In this document: positions 1-6,501 of the stretch, one piece after another
Layout of the letters: the number at the start of each line of letters is the position of its first letter
How positions within the stretch are numbered: the stretch's first letter is position 1
Assembly (NCBI GenBank): GCA_903911985.1
Contig: CAIWFP010000142.1
Span: 1-10,476 of the forward strand
DNA: 10,476 nucleotides
Direction: 5' to 3'
From: an uncultured Sphingomonadales bacterium
Lineage (GTDB): Bacteria; Pseudomonadota; Alphaproteobacteria; Sphingomonadales; Sphingomonadaceae
Notes under the pieces: model-generated
Seen by the model: the letters and a program-made list of their open reading frames with translations, nothing else
The model's database searches: none
What the model was told of the DNA's origin: nothing
Position numbers and translations under genes: made by a program

Positions 1-518
1 CAGCCAAGCCCGGCGCTTTGCCCCAGCGGCTTTTCCATCACCGGGGCGGTATCGACGAAGACCTTCACGCCAATGTCGCCCAGCCCCCGCTTTGCCGCCT
101 CCGCCACCAGCCAGCGGGCGAGAGCCTTCAGCGCCTTTTTCACCGTGTCGTGGTAGTCGGCGCCTTGGGCATAGGTGGAGATGCGGGCGCGATCGGGCCT
201 CGCCGCGAGGGCCAGCGGGTCGACAGCGGGGGCATAGCTCATGCCCAGCGCGATCACGCTTCGCGCCTCCCCCCACAGCGATTGCGGCCCCTGGCGGTGG
301 TGGGCGCGCGTCTCCATCCAGTCCATTTCGCCATGGCGCCCATCGGCCAGCCACTGCGCCAGTCGCTCGGCGGCCTGCGCATTGTCGGCGGCGGGCGCCA
401 CCCCGCAGGCGGCAAAGCCCAGCCGCGCGGCTTCCTCGCCCAATGCGCGGCGCAAATCGGACAGGCGGCCACCGGGGCTTTCGGCATCGGGCGCGGGAGC
501 GGAGGAAACAGCAACCAT
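1..518 (-). CDS. queG: Epoxyqueuosine reductase QueG, N-terminal part (gene runs off the left edge)
   Basis: QueG reduces epoxyqueuosine to queuosine in the wobble position of tRNAs, using cobalamin and two [4Fe-4S] clusters; it is cytoplasmic. I translated the minus strand from the ATG at 516-518 and found an open frame of 172 codons to the window edge. Family signatures are visible: a motif of the form YAQGADYHDTVKKAL at residues 116-130 and VDTAPVMEKPLGQSAGLG at about 155-172. In the family the Asp of the VDTAP motif (here Asp156) is the proposed proton donor. Glu-Lys-Pro-Leu stands where many relatives have Glu-Arg-X-Leu. The cysteine clusters and C-terminal HEAT-like part would lie beyond position 1. 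The first ~17 residues are an Ala/Pro/Ser-rich extension, so a slightly later start is possible. A weak AGGG lies upstream of the ATG. It is transcribed away from the glycan genes and marks a housekeeping boundary. Confidence 0.9.
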   Translation of the reverse strand, partial: MVAVSSAPAPDAESPGGRLSDLRRALGEEAARLGFAACGVAPAADNAQAAERLAQWLADGRHGEMDWMETRAHHRQGPQSLWGEARSVIALGMSYAPAVDPLALAARPDRARISTYAQGADYHDTVKKALKALARWLVAEAAKRGLGDIGVKVFVDTAPVMEKPLGQSAGLG

Positions 519-840
519 ACGCAACCCTAGCGCGCCTTGGCCATAAAGCCGAGAGGCACAAAGGGCCGGGGCGCTGGATGACCTGCTTTCCGGCGCGCGA
601 AGGGCTGGCGCCAACGCCGCCACTCGCGCCGATCAACCCATAATACCAAGGCGCCGAGATGCTGACGCATCACGCCTTGGAAATGTTCAGGCGCCACAAG
701 GGCTTAACCAAGGTCCGATGAGTCAAGCTCATCGAACCTTGGTATAAATCCATCGCCCGCCCATATCGCCGCGATTGCCCGCCGGTCGCTGACGCCCTCA
801 CCGTTGACGGAGCCGAGGGGGAGCCGCATGACAGGGCGCA
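519..840. other. Intergenic region between divergent queG and the GT-C gene
   Basis: This 322-bp stretch separates two divergently transcribed genes and contains no coding frame I can support. About one third is the palindromic element at 643-745. The queG-proximal part (519-642) is plain GC-rich sequence in which I could not fix a convincing promoter. A TATAAA string at 743-748, formed where the element ends, could act as a -10-like box for the rightward gene, but no good -35 lies at the right distance. A GAGGGGGAG purine run at about 814-822 is roughly 18 nt before the ATG at 841, too far to be a typical ribosome binding site for it. Confidence 0.6.
643..745. repeat. 103-bp palindromic REP/BIME-like element (two hairpins with 9-bp terminal inverted repeats)
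   Basis: The ends are exact inverted copies: ATACCAAGG at 643-651 and CCTTGGTAT at 737-745. Inside, the CCAAGG/CCTTGG motif occurs four times in alternating orientation, giving two neighbouring hairpins. Hairpin A spans 646-680: an 8-bp outer stem (CCAAGGCG with CGCCTTGG) and an inner GATGC-TGAC-GCATC stem-loop. Hairpin B spans 707-743: a 16-position stem with a single C/A mismatch and a 5-nt loop (723-727). No target-site duplication is evident at the edges. This layout is typical of REP/BIME units or tiny MITEs. It could also work as a bidirectional terminator or RNA-stability element, but it lies upstream of both flanking genes, so terminating either of them is unlikely. Confidence 0.7.
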
Positions 841-2592
841 ATGACCGCGCCCCCTTCTCCCGACCTCCCGCGCCCGGAGCCAACCGCCCGCTCGCGCCCG
901 CCGCGCCGCCTGTGGCTGGCGGGTTTGGCCCCGGCCCTGTTCGCCTGCCTGTGCTTCGCGCTGGCGCGCACAGTCCACAAGCCGATCACCAGCGACTATC
1001 TGCGCCTGCAGGACAGCTGGCTGCTGCCGGTGCAACTGGTTCTCTCCGCCCTTACCCTGTGCGTGATGATCGTCGCGGGATGGGCGCGGACAAGGCCCTT
1101 CGACCTGTCGCGCAGGAGTGTCGGCCTGCTGGCGCTGGCCATGGTGGCGCTGACCTATGCCGGGCATCGCTGGCTGCTGCTCGGCTATGATCTCAGCCGC
1201 GACGAGCAGATGGCGGGGTTCGACACATGGATCTATGCCCATGGCCGCCTCGCATGGCCGCTGCCGCCCGGATGGCAGGGTGATGCCGGGGCGCTCAACC
1301 TGCTGTTCATGCTGCCGGTGGCGCGCCCCGTGGCCTGGGTTTCGGCCTATCTGCCAGGCAATGCGCTGTTGCGCGCCGTGGTGGGAATGGTGGCCGACCC
1401 CGCCCTCACCGGCCCGCTGCTGACCGGGCTGAGCGTGATGCTGACATGGGGCTGCGCGCGGCGCCTGTGGCCACAGCACCGCGAGGCCGGGGTCGTGGCG
1501 GTGGCGCTGCTGGCGCTCTCGGGTCAGGTGGTGATGGCGGGAATGACCGCCTTTGCCATGCCCGCCCATCTGGCGGCGAACCTCTTGTGGCTATGGCTGT
1601 TTCTGGCCAATCGGCGCCGCGCCGATCTGGCCGCGCTGGCGGTTGGGTTTTTTGCCACGGGGATCCACCAGCCGCTGTTTCATCCGCTGTTTGTGGCGCC
1701 CTGGCTGGTGGTCTTGCTGATGCGGCGCCGCTGGGGGCGCCTCGCCCTGTTTGGCGGGGCCTATCTCGCCATCGGCCTGTTCTGGCCGGCATGGCCGCAT
1801 ATGACGCTGAGTCTGGTGGCCGGGCCACATTCCCTCACCGACAGCGGGGCCGATTATCTCTCGCGCCTGCGCGACACGCTGGCGCTGGCCGATCAGCGTT
1901 GGCCGATTATGGCGGCGAACCTGCTGCGGGGCATGTGCTGGTCGCCCTTTGCCCTGCTGGCCCTGCCGCTGATCGGCGTTAGCGCGGCGCGGCGCGACGG
2001 GCGAGCGGCGGCGCTGCTGGCCGGGATGGTGTTGCCGCTGGCGCTGATGGCGCTGATCCTGCCCTATCAGGGCCACGGCTTTGGCTATCGCTATCTCCAC
2101 GGCGTGCTGGGCAATGTCGCCTTGCTGGGCACCTATGGCTGGCAGCGGCTGGCGCCGTGGCATGCGAGGTTGCGACCCGCATTACTGGCGGGCATGGGGC
2201 TCACCGCGCTGGTGGCCCTGCCGCTGCAGGCGGTGCTGGCCCATCGTATCTATGCCCCCTTTGCCCATACCAGCGCCGCCATCACCGCCAGCGGAGCCGA
2301 CTATGCGATCATCGGCGCAGATGATGCCCCGCTCGCGCTCGATCTGGTGCTGAACCGGCCCGATCTGGGCAATCGCCCCATCCGCCTGTCGAATGGCGAT
2401 ATCGCCGATATCGACGCGCTGGCCCCGCGGCTTTGCCACAAGGGCGTGGTCGTGGCCCTGCCCGCGGACAGCCTGTTTGCCGGGATCAACGCCGTCTTCC
2501 ACGCCGCGCCCAGCGGGCAGGCGGATGGGCGGCTGGCCAGCCAGAGCACGCTATTCGCCCAAGCGGGGTGCGCGGTAAAAGTTCTGCGATAG
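841..2592 (+). CDS. Multi-spanning GT-C type membrane glycosyltransferase-like protein
   Basis: This 583-residue inner-membrane protein has about ten or more hydrophobic helices (first near residues 24-42, last near 442-466). A short Pro/Arg-rich cytoplasmic start precedes them and a non-membrane tail of about 115 residues follows. After the third helix, SRDEQM at 119-124 places an Asp-Glu pair (121/122) where GT-C enzymes (ArnT/PMT-like, GT39/GT83) carry a catalytic or metal-binding acidic pair in the first large outer loop. A HQPLFHPLF motif at 276-284 and GFGYRYLH at 413-420 are distinctive; the latter recurs in uncharacterised polytopic glycosyltransferase-like proteins. GT-C enzymes transfer a sugar from a polyprenyl-phosphate donor outside the cytoplasm. 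The neighbouring GT2 and GtrA genes could provide such a donor. The start is uncertain: the ATG has no clear ribosome binding site, and an ATG at 828 is out of frame. It ends 15 bp before a convergent gene. The substrate cannot be assigned. Confidence 0.8.
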   Translation: MTAPPSPDLPRPEPTARSRPPRRLWLAGLAPALFACLCFALARTVHKPITSDYLRLQDSWLLPVQLVLSALTLCVMIVAGWARTRPFDLSRRSVGLLALAMVALTYAGHRWLLLGYDLSRDEQMAGFDTWIYAHGRLAWPLPPGWQGDAGALNLLFMLPVARPVAWVSAYLPGNALLRAVVGMVADPALTGPLLTGLSVMLTWGCARRLWPQHREAGVVAVALLALSGQVVMAGMTAFAMPAHLAANLLWLWLFLANRRRADLAALAVGFFATGIHQPLFHPLFVAPWLVVLLMRRRWGRLALFGGAYLAIGLFWPAWPHMTLSLVAGPHSLTDSGADYLSRLRDTLALADQRWPIMAANLLRGMCWSPFALLALPLIGVSAARRDGRAAALLAGMVLPLALMALILPYQGHGFGYRYLHGVLGNVALLGTYGWQRLAPWHARLRPALLAGMGLTALVALPLQAVLAHRIYAPFAHTSAAITASGADYAIIGADDAPLALDLVLNRPDLGNRPIRLSNGDIADIDALAPRLCHKGVVVALPADSLFAGINAVFHAAPSGQADGRLASQSTLFAQAGCAVKVLR

Positions 2593-2607
2593 CCGCAAGA
2601 GTGCCTC
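2593..2607. other. 15-bp convergent junction without a visible terminator
   Basis: The rightward GT-C gene ends with TAG at 2590-2592 and the leftward GT4 gene ends with TAG, read from 2610 down to 2608. The 15 bp between them have no hairpin or T-run. Transcription from either side therefore probably continues into the opposite gene unless a Rho-dependent stop lies inside the coding regions. Confidence 0.6.
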
Positions 2608-3711
2608 CTATCGACGCGCGCAGGCCAGCACCGCCTCGGCCATCGTCCGCCAGCTATACAGCCGCGCGGCATAGGCGGCCATCGCCTCGCGCCCGGCCTT
2701 GTCCGGCGCCAGCGCATCAATCGCCGCCGCGCAGGCCCGCGCCGAACCCTCGGTATCCGCCAGATCGATCGGCACCCCGCGCAACCATGCCGCCGCGCCC
2801 GGGTCGGCCCGATCGGCGGGCTGTCCGCAAACCACCGGCAGGCCGCAGGCCATCGCTTCCTGAATTACCAGCGGATAGCCCTCGCCAACGGAAGGCAGCA
2901 GCAGCAGATCCGCCGCGCGATAGAGCCCCGCCAGCGCAGCCGCCGTTTGCACGCCCAGCACATGGACATTGGCCAGACCCCAGCTGGCGGGATCAATCGG
3001 CCCCGCGCCCGCCAGCAGGAAGGTAAGATCGCCCCGCGCCGCCGCCAGCGCCCGCAGCACGCCCAAGCCCTTTTTCTCGACAAAGCGCCCGACGAACAGC
3101 ACCCGGCGGCCCCCGGCGGATTGGGCATCCGGCAAAAGCCCCCGCGCGCCATCAGGACGAAACACCGCCCCATCCACGCCGTTGAACACCAGATGGCAGG
3201 AGCGGCGCGGCGGGCTGCCCAACAGATCCTCGCGCACCGTGGCGCTGATGAACACCACCTCTTGCGCCGCCCACAGCATCGGGCGCGTCACCAGCAGGTT
3301 CGCCAGCCGCATCACCCCCCGCAACAGCCGCGAGGCGAAGGGAATGGCGGCGATATGCTGGATCAGCACCACTCTCCGCCCCCGCAATTTCGCCATGACC
3401 ATCACGGCGATAGAGGTAACGTAGAGCGCGTCATGGATCACCAGCGCATCCGCCCGCCCCACCTCGTGCCACAGGGCGGCAAGACCGCGCGGGCCGGGTA
3501 TCGGCATCGGCAGGCCGGTCAGCCTCTCGGTCGGGTTGACGCAGGCCAGCGGCACTGGGTTGGCGATATCGCTGTCCGGCGGGGTTTCGCCGCTGGCGGC
3601 CCAGATGCTCTCGTGCCCCATCGCCGCGAACTGGCGAACCAGATGGCCGGCCACCCGTTCCACCCCGCCGCCGTGGCTGTCGAAGAAATGGCTGACCGTG
3701 AGGATGCGCAC
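2608..3711 (-). CDS. GT4 (GT-B fold) family glycosyltransferase
   Basis: This retaining glycosyltransferase probably transfers a sugar from a nucleotide donor on the cytoplasmic side during glycan assembly. I chose the GTG at 3709-3711, giving 367 residues that open with MRILTVSHFF, the first beta strand typical of the family. The longer open frame upstream is an out-of-frame reading of gtrA. The N-terminal domain has the acceptor-side loop GGGVERV (14-20). The C-terminal domain has NGVD (177-180), FVGRFVEKKG (206-215, with the phosphate-binding Arg/Lys) and the EX7E motif Glu277...Glu285 within EGYPLVIQEAMACG. Length is usual for GT4. There are no membrane helices, though such proteins are often membrane-associated. 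It starts 5 nt after the gtrA stop, with no clear ribosome binding site, so coupled translation is likely. It is the last gene of the leftward operon. Donor and acceptor are unknown. Confidence 0.9.
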   Translation of the reverse strand: MRILTVSHFFDSHGGGVERVAGHLVRQFAAMGHESIWAASGETPPDSDIANPVPLACVNPTERLTGLPMPIPGPRGLAALWHEVGRADALVIHDALYVTSIAVMVMAKLRGRRVVLIQHIAAIPFASRLLRGVMRLANLLVTRPMLWAAQEVVFISATVREDLLGSPPRRSCHLVFNGVDGAVFRPDGARGLLPDAQSAGGRRVLFVGRFVEKKGLGVLRALAAARGDLTFLLAGAGPIDPASWGLANVHVLGVQTAAALAGLYRAADLLLLPSVGEGYPLVIQEAMACGLPVVCGQPADRADPGAAAWLRGVPIDLADTEGSARACAAAIDALAPDKAGREAMAAYAARLYSWRTMAEAVLACARR

Positions 3712-3716
3712 GCCGG

Positions 3717-4112
3717 TCAGATCCGGCCCGGCCGGTGACGGCCAATGGCCCAGTGGCTGAGGGCAAAGTTCATCGCCACCATGCAGGCAGAAGCCAGCGG
3801 CGAAGCATAGATCATCGGCAGGCCCGCCCCCAATCCGGCACCATGCCGCCACAGCCAGATGGTGATAAAGGACAAGGGCACATTGACCGACATCGCCAGC
3901 GCATAGCGCCCGAAAGCCACCCACCCCATCGCCCGGCGAAAGGTGGCGCGGCTGTGCAACACATAGCCCGCCCCGGTCACCGCCACAAACGACAGCACTA
4001 CCCCCGCGATCAGCGGCGCGCCCAGCCAGTCCATGCCGATGATGATGGCGTTGTGGAAGGCGAGGCAGAACCCCGCGACCATGCCATAGACAAGGCTGGT
4101 TCGGGCAATCAC
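3717..4112 (-). CDS. GtrA-family small membrane protein (putative polyprenyl-phosphate-sugar flippase)
   Basis: The product is 131 residues with four hydrophobic helices at roughly 6-26, 31-53, 70-88 and 98-120, the size and topology of the GtrA/DPMS family. The conserved family end is visible as MNFALSHWAIGR (113-124), matching the usual Asn-Phe...Trp pattern of helix four. GtrA proteins are thought to move undecaprenyl-phosphate-linked sugars across the inner membrane, working with a GtrB-type synthase and a membrane transferase. I chose the GTG at 4110-4112, whose GTGA overlaps the methyltransferase stop by 4 nt; this gives a first helix of proper length and implies coupled translation. 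Upstream frame extension only reads the methyltransferase out of frame. Flipping is a family inference and not provable here. Confidence 0.87.
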   Translation of the reverse strand: MIARTSLVYGMVAGFCLAFHNAIIIGMDWLGAPLIAGVVLSFVAVTGAGYVLHSRATFRRAMGWVAFGRYALAMSVNVPLSFITIWLWRHGAGLGAGLPMIYASPLASACMVAMNFALSHWAIGRHRPGRI

Positions 4113-4906
4113 GCTGCCCGGTCTTCCGGATTTTCCGGCCGGGGGCCCGCCGCCCCGGTCACCGCCACGCCCGCCGTTACATGGGCCCGCACCAGATAGA
4201 CGCAGGCATTGTCCATCCGCATCTGCGCAGGCGTGATGGCATCCTCCACAATCCCGCGCAGGTTCATCACCACCGCCAGCAGCGCGGCGACAAGCGGACC
4301 CAGCGCCGGCAGACGGCGCAGCACATAGGCAAAACCCGTCAGCCGCAACATGGTGGTGGTGGCCAGCGGCCCGGCCACGGCGAAAATCTCCTCCACGACA
4401 AACCCGCGCGTCTCCAGATCCAGCACCAGCCCCGTGCGCGTCCAGCGGCGGAAATCGGTGGGATGGGGATGATAGAGCCATGTGCCATGGGTGGAGAGCA
4501 GCAGCGTGCCCCCCGGCGCCAGCAGGCGGCGGATCTCCGCACAATAGCTGTCGAGATCGGCCACATGCTCCAGCACCTGCGCCGAGAGCACCGCCCCGGC
4601 GCTGCCATCGGGCAGGGGCACGCGGCCCTCGGGCGAGATCACCAGCTTGCCCGGTGCCGGCCCCGGGGTTGGCTGGCCATCCACGATATCGCCAGCAATA
4701 TCGGCGGGACGATAGTCAAACCCCAGCCCGCGCAGCAGCCCGGCATAGGGCATGTCGCCACAGCCGAAATCTACCACCAGCGCGCCCGGCACCACATGCG
4801 CCCCGGCCTGCCCGGCCAGCAGCTTTGCCAGTGGACGCAATTGCAGCCAGTCCGTATCCCAGATGCGCGGATTAACGCGCCTGTGCGCGAGGGTCGGGCT
4901 AGGCAT
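4109..4906 (-). CDS. Class I SAM-dependent methyltransferase
   Basis: This 265-residue soluble protein has a Rossmann-type methyltransferase core. Motif I is VVDFGCGDMPYAG (44-56), where the Gly-rich loop binds S-adenosylmethionine. A motif IV-like LPDGSAGAVLSAQVLEHV runs from about 98 to 115 and the post-motif LLAPGGTLLLSTHG is at 118-131. HPHPTDFRRWT (136-146) may help form the acceptor pocket. The second half is more hydrophobic around 180-195 and could touch the membrane. The best family match is the broad Methyltransf_11/23 group; many members in glycan clusters O-methylate sugars, cap chains or modify lipid-linked intermediates. Its ATG overlaps the end of the upstream GT2 gene by 8 nt, and its stop overlaps the GTG of gtrA. 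No ribosome binding site is evident, consistent with coupling. The substrate is unknown. Confidence 0.88.
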   Translation of the reverse strand: MPSPTLAHRRVNPRIWDTDWLQLRPLAKLLAGQAGAHVVPGALVVDFGCGDMPYAGLLRGLGFDYRPADIAGDIVDGQPTPGPAPGKLVISPEGRVPLPDGSAGAVLSAQVLEHVADLDSYCAEIRRLLAPGGTLLLSTHGTWLYHPHPTDFRRWTRTGLVLDLETRGFVVEEIFAVAGPLATTTMLRLTGFAYVLRRLPALGPLVAALLAVVMNLRGIVEDAITPAQMRMDNACVYLVRAHVTAGVAVTGAAGPRPENPEDRAA

Positions 4907-6251
4907 TGGGAACCGCCGGGCCAGCCACCGGGCCAGCCACTGGGCCAGTCACTGGGCCAGTCACTGGGCGGGGCACAAAGGCGCTGTCATGCCCGGCGAT
5001 GATCGACAGCAGGAAGCCGCCCAGCGCCGTCTGCACCCCCACCGCCCCCACGGCCAGCACCACCACCAGCGGCAGCACCGAGGGCAGCGCGACGAACCCG
5101 GCCCGGCGCCACAGCACCGCGATCACCACCAGCCCCATCACCGACAGCAGCATCAGCGCCACGCCAGCCATCAGCGCCGTCTCCAGCCGCAGCACATGGC
5201 TCCAGCGGCGAAGCGAAGGCCGCAGGCGGCGATAGCCACCACGCACACCGACAAAATGCGAGGCCACCGCCATGATCGCGGCAAAATGCCCCACCGTCAG
5301 CAGGAAGCCAGCGAGAATCGTCCAGCCGGTGCCAAACGAGGAAATGCCCGACAGCACGCCCGTCTCGTGCAGGGCGGCCACGGCGAAGATCGCCAGCGCG
5401 GCCAGCATCGCCAGCAAGGCAGGCACACCAAACACCCAGGTCGGGCTCAGCATCAGCAAATAGCGCAAGTGCCGCCAGCCATCGCGCCAGGGGCGCAGAT
5501 GCGGCGCGCGGTCACGCAGATCCGGCCCCAGCTTTGCCGGCACCTGCTCGATCCGCATATGCCGCAAGGAAGCCTTGATCACCATCTCGCTGGCGAATTC
5601 CATGCCGGTGGACGACAGGTCGCAATCGAGGAAAGCCTGCTTGGTGATGGCGCGAATGCCGCAATGGGCGTCCTCTATCCCCGAGCGGAAAAACAGGTTG
5701 AGCACGCCAGTCAACGCCGGGTTGCCGATATAGCGGTTCTTCCAGGGCATGGCCCCCGGCGCGATGCCCCCGGCAAAGCGGCTGCCCATGCACAGATCGG
5801 CGCCCTCGATCAGCTTGCCGATCATGGCCACGCCATCGGTGAAATCATAGCTGCCGTCGGCATCACCCATCAGCAGAAAGCGGCCCCGCGCCCCCTCGCA
5901 GCCACCGATCAGCGCCGCGCCATAACCACGCCTTGCGACCGGCTCGACTCTTGCCCCAAGGCCCACCGCAAGCGCCTGACTGCCATCGGTGGAGCCATTG
6001 TCGGCAATCACGATCTCGCCCGACAGGCCATAGTCCTCGCCAATCCGCACCAGCGCGATTTTGGCGTTGGCAATGCACCATGGCAGACTCTCGCTCTCGT
6101 TGAGGCAGGGCATGATGATCGAGACATCGGGGGTGGGGGGGCTGGCGATGCGGGCGTTGGGCGTTTCGGTCAAAGTCGGATAATCCACATGCGAAAAGGG
6201 CGAAAATGGCAGGCCGGGAGTTGGGGCAGGGGTTGGCGCGTGGATCTCCAT
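4899..6251 (-). CDS. GT2 glycosyltransferase with C-terminal membrane domain, dolichyl/polyprenyl-phosphate-glucose synthase-like
   Basis: The likely role is transfer of a sugar from a nucleotide sugar to polyprenyl phosphate at the inner membrane. Of 450 residues, about 40-265 form a GT-A domain: SIIMPCLNE (44-52), ADNGSTDGS (83-91), and a metal-binding DAD within MGDADGSYDF (128-137). GIEDAHCGIRAI (191-202) and HLRPWRDGWRHLRYLL (251-266) are typical of this subgroup. Four hydrophobic segments follow, at about 272-293, 309-334, 359-381 and 389-419. The last 25 residues carry a Pro-Val-[Thr/Ala]-Gly repeat. I chose the ATG at 6249-6251; the open frame continues upstream but only through non-conserved sequence of the divergent promoter region. 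No strong ribosome binding site is seen. The first ~40 residues are Pro/Thr-rich and unlike the family, so the start could be somewhat later. It heads the leftward operon with a methyltransferase, GtrA and GT4. Confidence 0.87.
   Translation of the reverse strand: MEIHAPTPAPTPGLPFSPFSHVDYPTLTETPNARIASPPTPDVSIIMPCLNESESLPWCIANAKIALVRIGEDYGLSGEIVIADNGSTDGSQALAVGLGARVEPVARRGYGAALIGGCEGARGRFLLMGDADGSYDFTDGVAMIGKLIEGADLCMGSRFAGGIAPGAMPWKNRYIGNPALTGVLNLFFRSGIEDAHCGIRAITKQAFLDCDLSSTGMEFASEMVIKASLRHMRIEQVPAKLGPDLRDRAPHLRPWRDGWRHLRYLLMLSPTWVFGVPALLAMLAALAIFAVAALHETGVLSGISSFGTGWTILAGFLLTVGHFAAIMAVASHFVGVRGGYRRLRPSLRRWSHVLRLETALMAGVALMLLSVMGLVVIAVLWRRAGFVALPSVLPLVVVLAVGAVGVQTALGGFLLSIIAGHDSAFVPRPVTGPVTGPVAGPVAGPAVPNA
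4918..4965. repeat. Four tandem 12-bp repeats inside the 3' end of the GT2 gene
   Basis: Four adjoining 12-bp units begin at 4918, 4930, 4942 and 4954. In plus-strand reading each is GGGCCAG[C/T]CAC[C/T], and a partial fifth unit follows. On the coding strand they give Pro-Val-Thr-Gly and Pro-Val-Ala-Gly units near the C-terminus of the GT2 protein. Because the unit is a multiple of three, changes in copy number would keep the frame. Confidence 0.9.
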
Positions 6252-6318
6252 ATCAGCGGCGCCGCGCCATGGAAACAGCGCTGTCCCGCACCTGTTCCCC
6301 AGCCGAAAGCCCGGCGAA

Positions 6319-6341
6319 CACCCTCGCCCGGGGCAAGGGTG
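6319..6341. promoter_or_regulatory. 23-bp near-perfect palindrome, candidate operator
   Basis: CACCCT at 6319-6324 mirrors AGGGTG at 6336-6341, and GCCC (6326-6329) mirrors GGGC (6331-6334) around a central G at 6330. Ten of eleven pairs match; only 6325/6335 differ. It is centred about 80 bp upstream of the GT2 start and about 50 bp before the rightward -35 candidate, suiting a dimeric regulator acting on both operons. It has almost no loop, which favours DNA binding over an RNA terminator. The regulator is unknown and none is encoded in the window. Confidence 0.45.
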
Positions 6342-6380
6342 GCAAACGCGCGGTTGTTCGCTCGATGCACCAGCATCTGG

Positions 6381-6409
6381 TTGCCACGCTGCCGGATGAC
6401 CGATATACG
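6381..6409 (+). promoter_or_regulatory. Putative sigma70-type promoter for the rightward operon
   Basis: TTGCCA (6381-6386) and TATACG (6404-6409) are separated by exactly 17 bp, a good match in spacing and a fair match in sequence to a housekeeping promoter. Transcription would begin near 6416, leaving a leader of about 85 nt before the SDR ATG at 6502. Confidence 0.45.
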
Positions 6410-6450
6410 CAGTTGCAGCAATTCGCCGGAGCTTGTCCTGCGGCCGCGCG

Positions 6451-6487
6451 CATTTTGGGGCGTTCATTCCGGGCGTACATTTTGGGG
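6451..6487. repeat. Paired direct repeats just upstream of the rightward operon
   Basis: CATTTTGGGG occurs at 6451-6460 and again at 6478-6487, 27 bp apart start to start. Between and overlapping them, GCGTTCATT (6460-6468) and GCGTACATT (6474-6482) form a second imperfect pair. The block lies in the predicted 5' leader, ending 14 bp before the ATG. It may be a tandem regulator site, a leader RNA feature or a small duplication. Confidence 0.5.
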
Positions 6488-6501
6488 AATTCGGTCCAGT
6501 G

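Larger units (their letters stand above)
6252..6501. promoter_or_regulatory. Divergent intergenic control region between the two glycan operons
   Basis: These 250 bp lie between the ATG of the leftward GT2 gene and the ATG of the rightward SDR gene, so both operon promoters should be here. Frames open through this stretch on both strands but show no family similarity. Separately listed are a 23-bp palindrome (6319-6341), a rightward promoter candidate (6381-6409) and direct repeats (6451-6487). I could not find a convincing promoter for the leftward operon. Confidence 0.65.

Noticed and set aside
18..643. Plus-strand frames across the left edge
   Set aside because: The minus strand here encodes the QueG N-terminus with clear family motifs; the plus-strand frames are Arg/Gly/Pro-rich shadows.
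646..743. The paired hairpins as a Rho-independent terminator
   Set aside because: Both flanking genes are transcribed away from the element and no T-run follows either hairpin, so a repeat element is the better reading.
743..748. TATAAA as a -10 box for the GT-C gene
   Set aside because: No acceptable -35 lies 16-18 bp upstream, as that stretch is the arm of hairpin B, so I did not list it as a promoter.
670..1569. A 299-codon minus-strand frame opposite the GT-C gene, reaching into the palindromic element
   Set aside because: It is rich in His, Gln, Arg and Gly with no recognisable fold, and it lies opposite a convincing polytopic membrane protein.
3712..3924. N-terminal extension of the GT4 gene to 3924
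   Set aside because: These codons read gtrA in another frame and yield no family similarity; the conserved first strand begins at the GTG at 3711.
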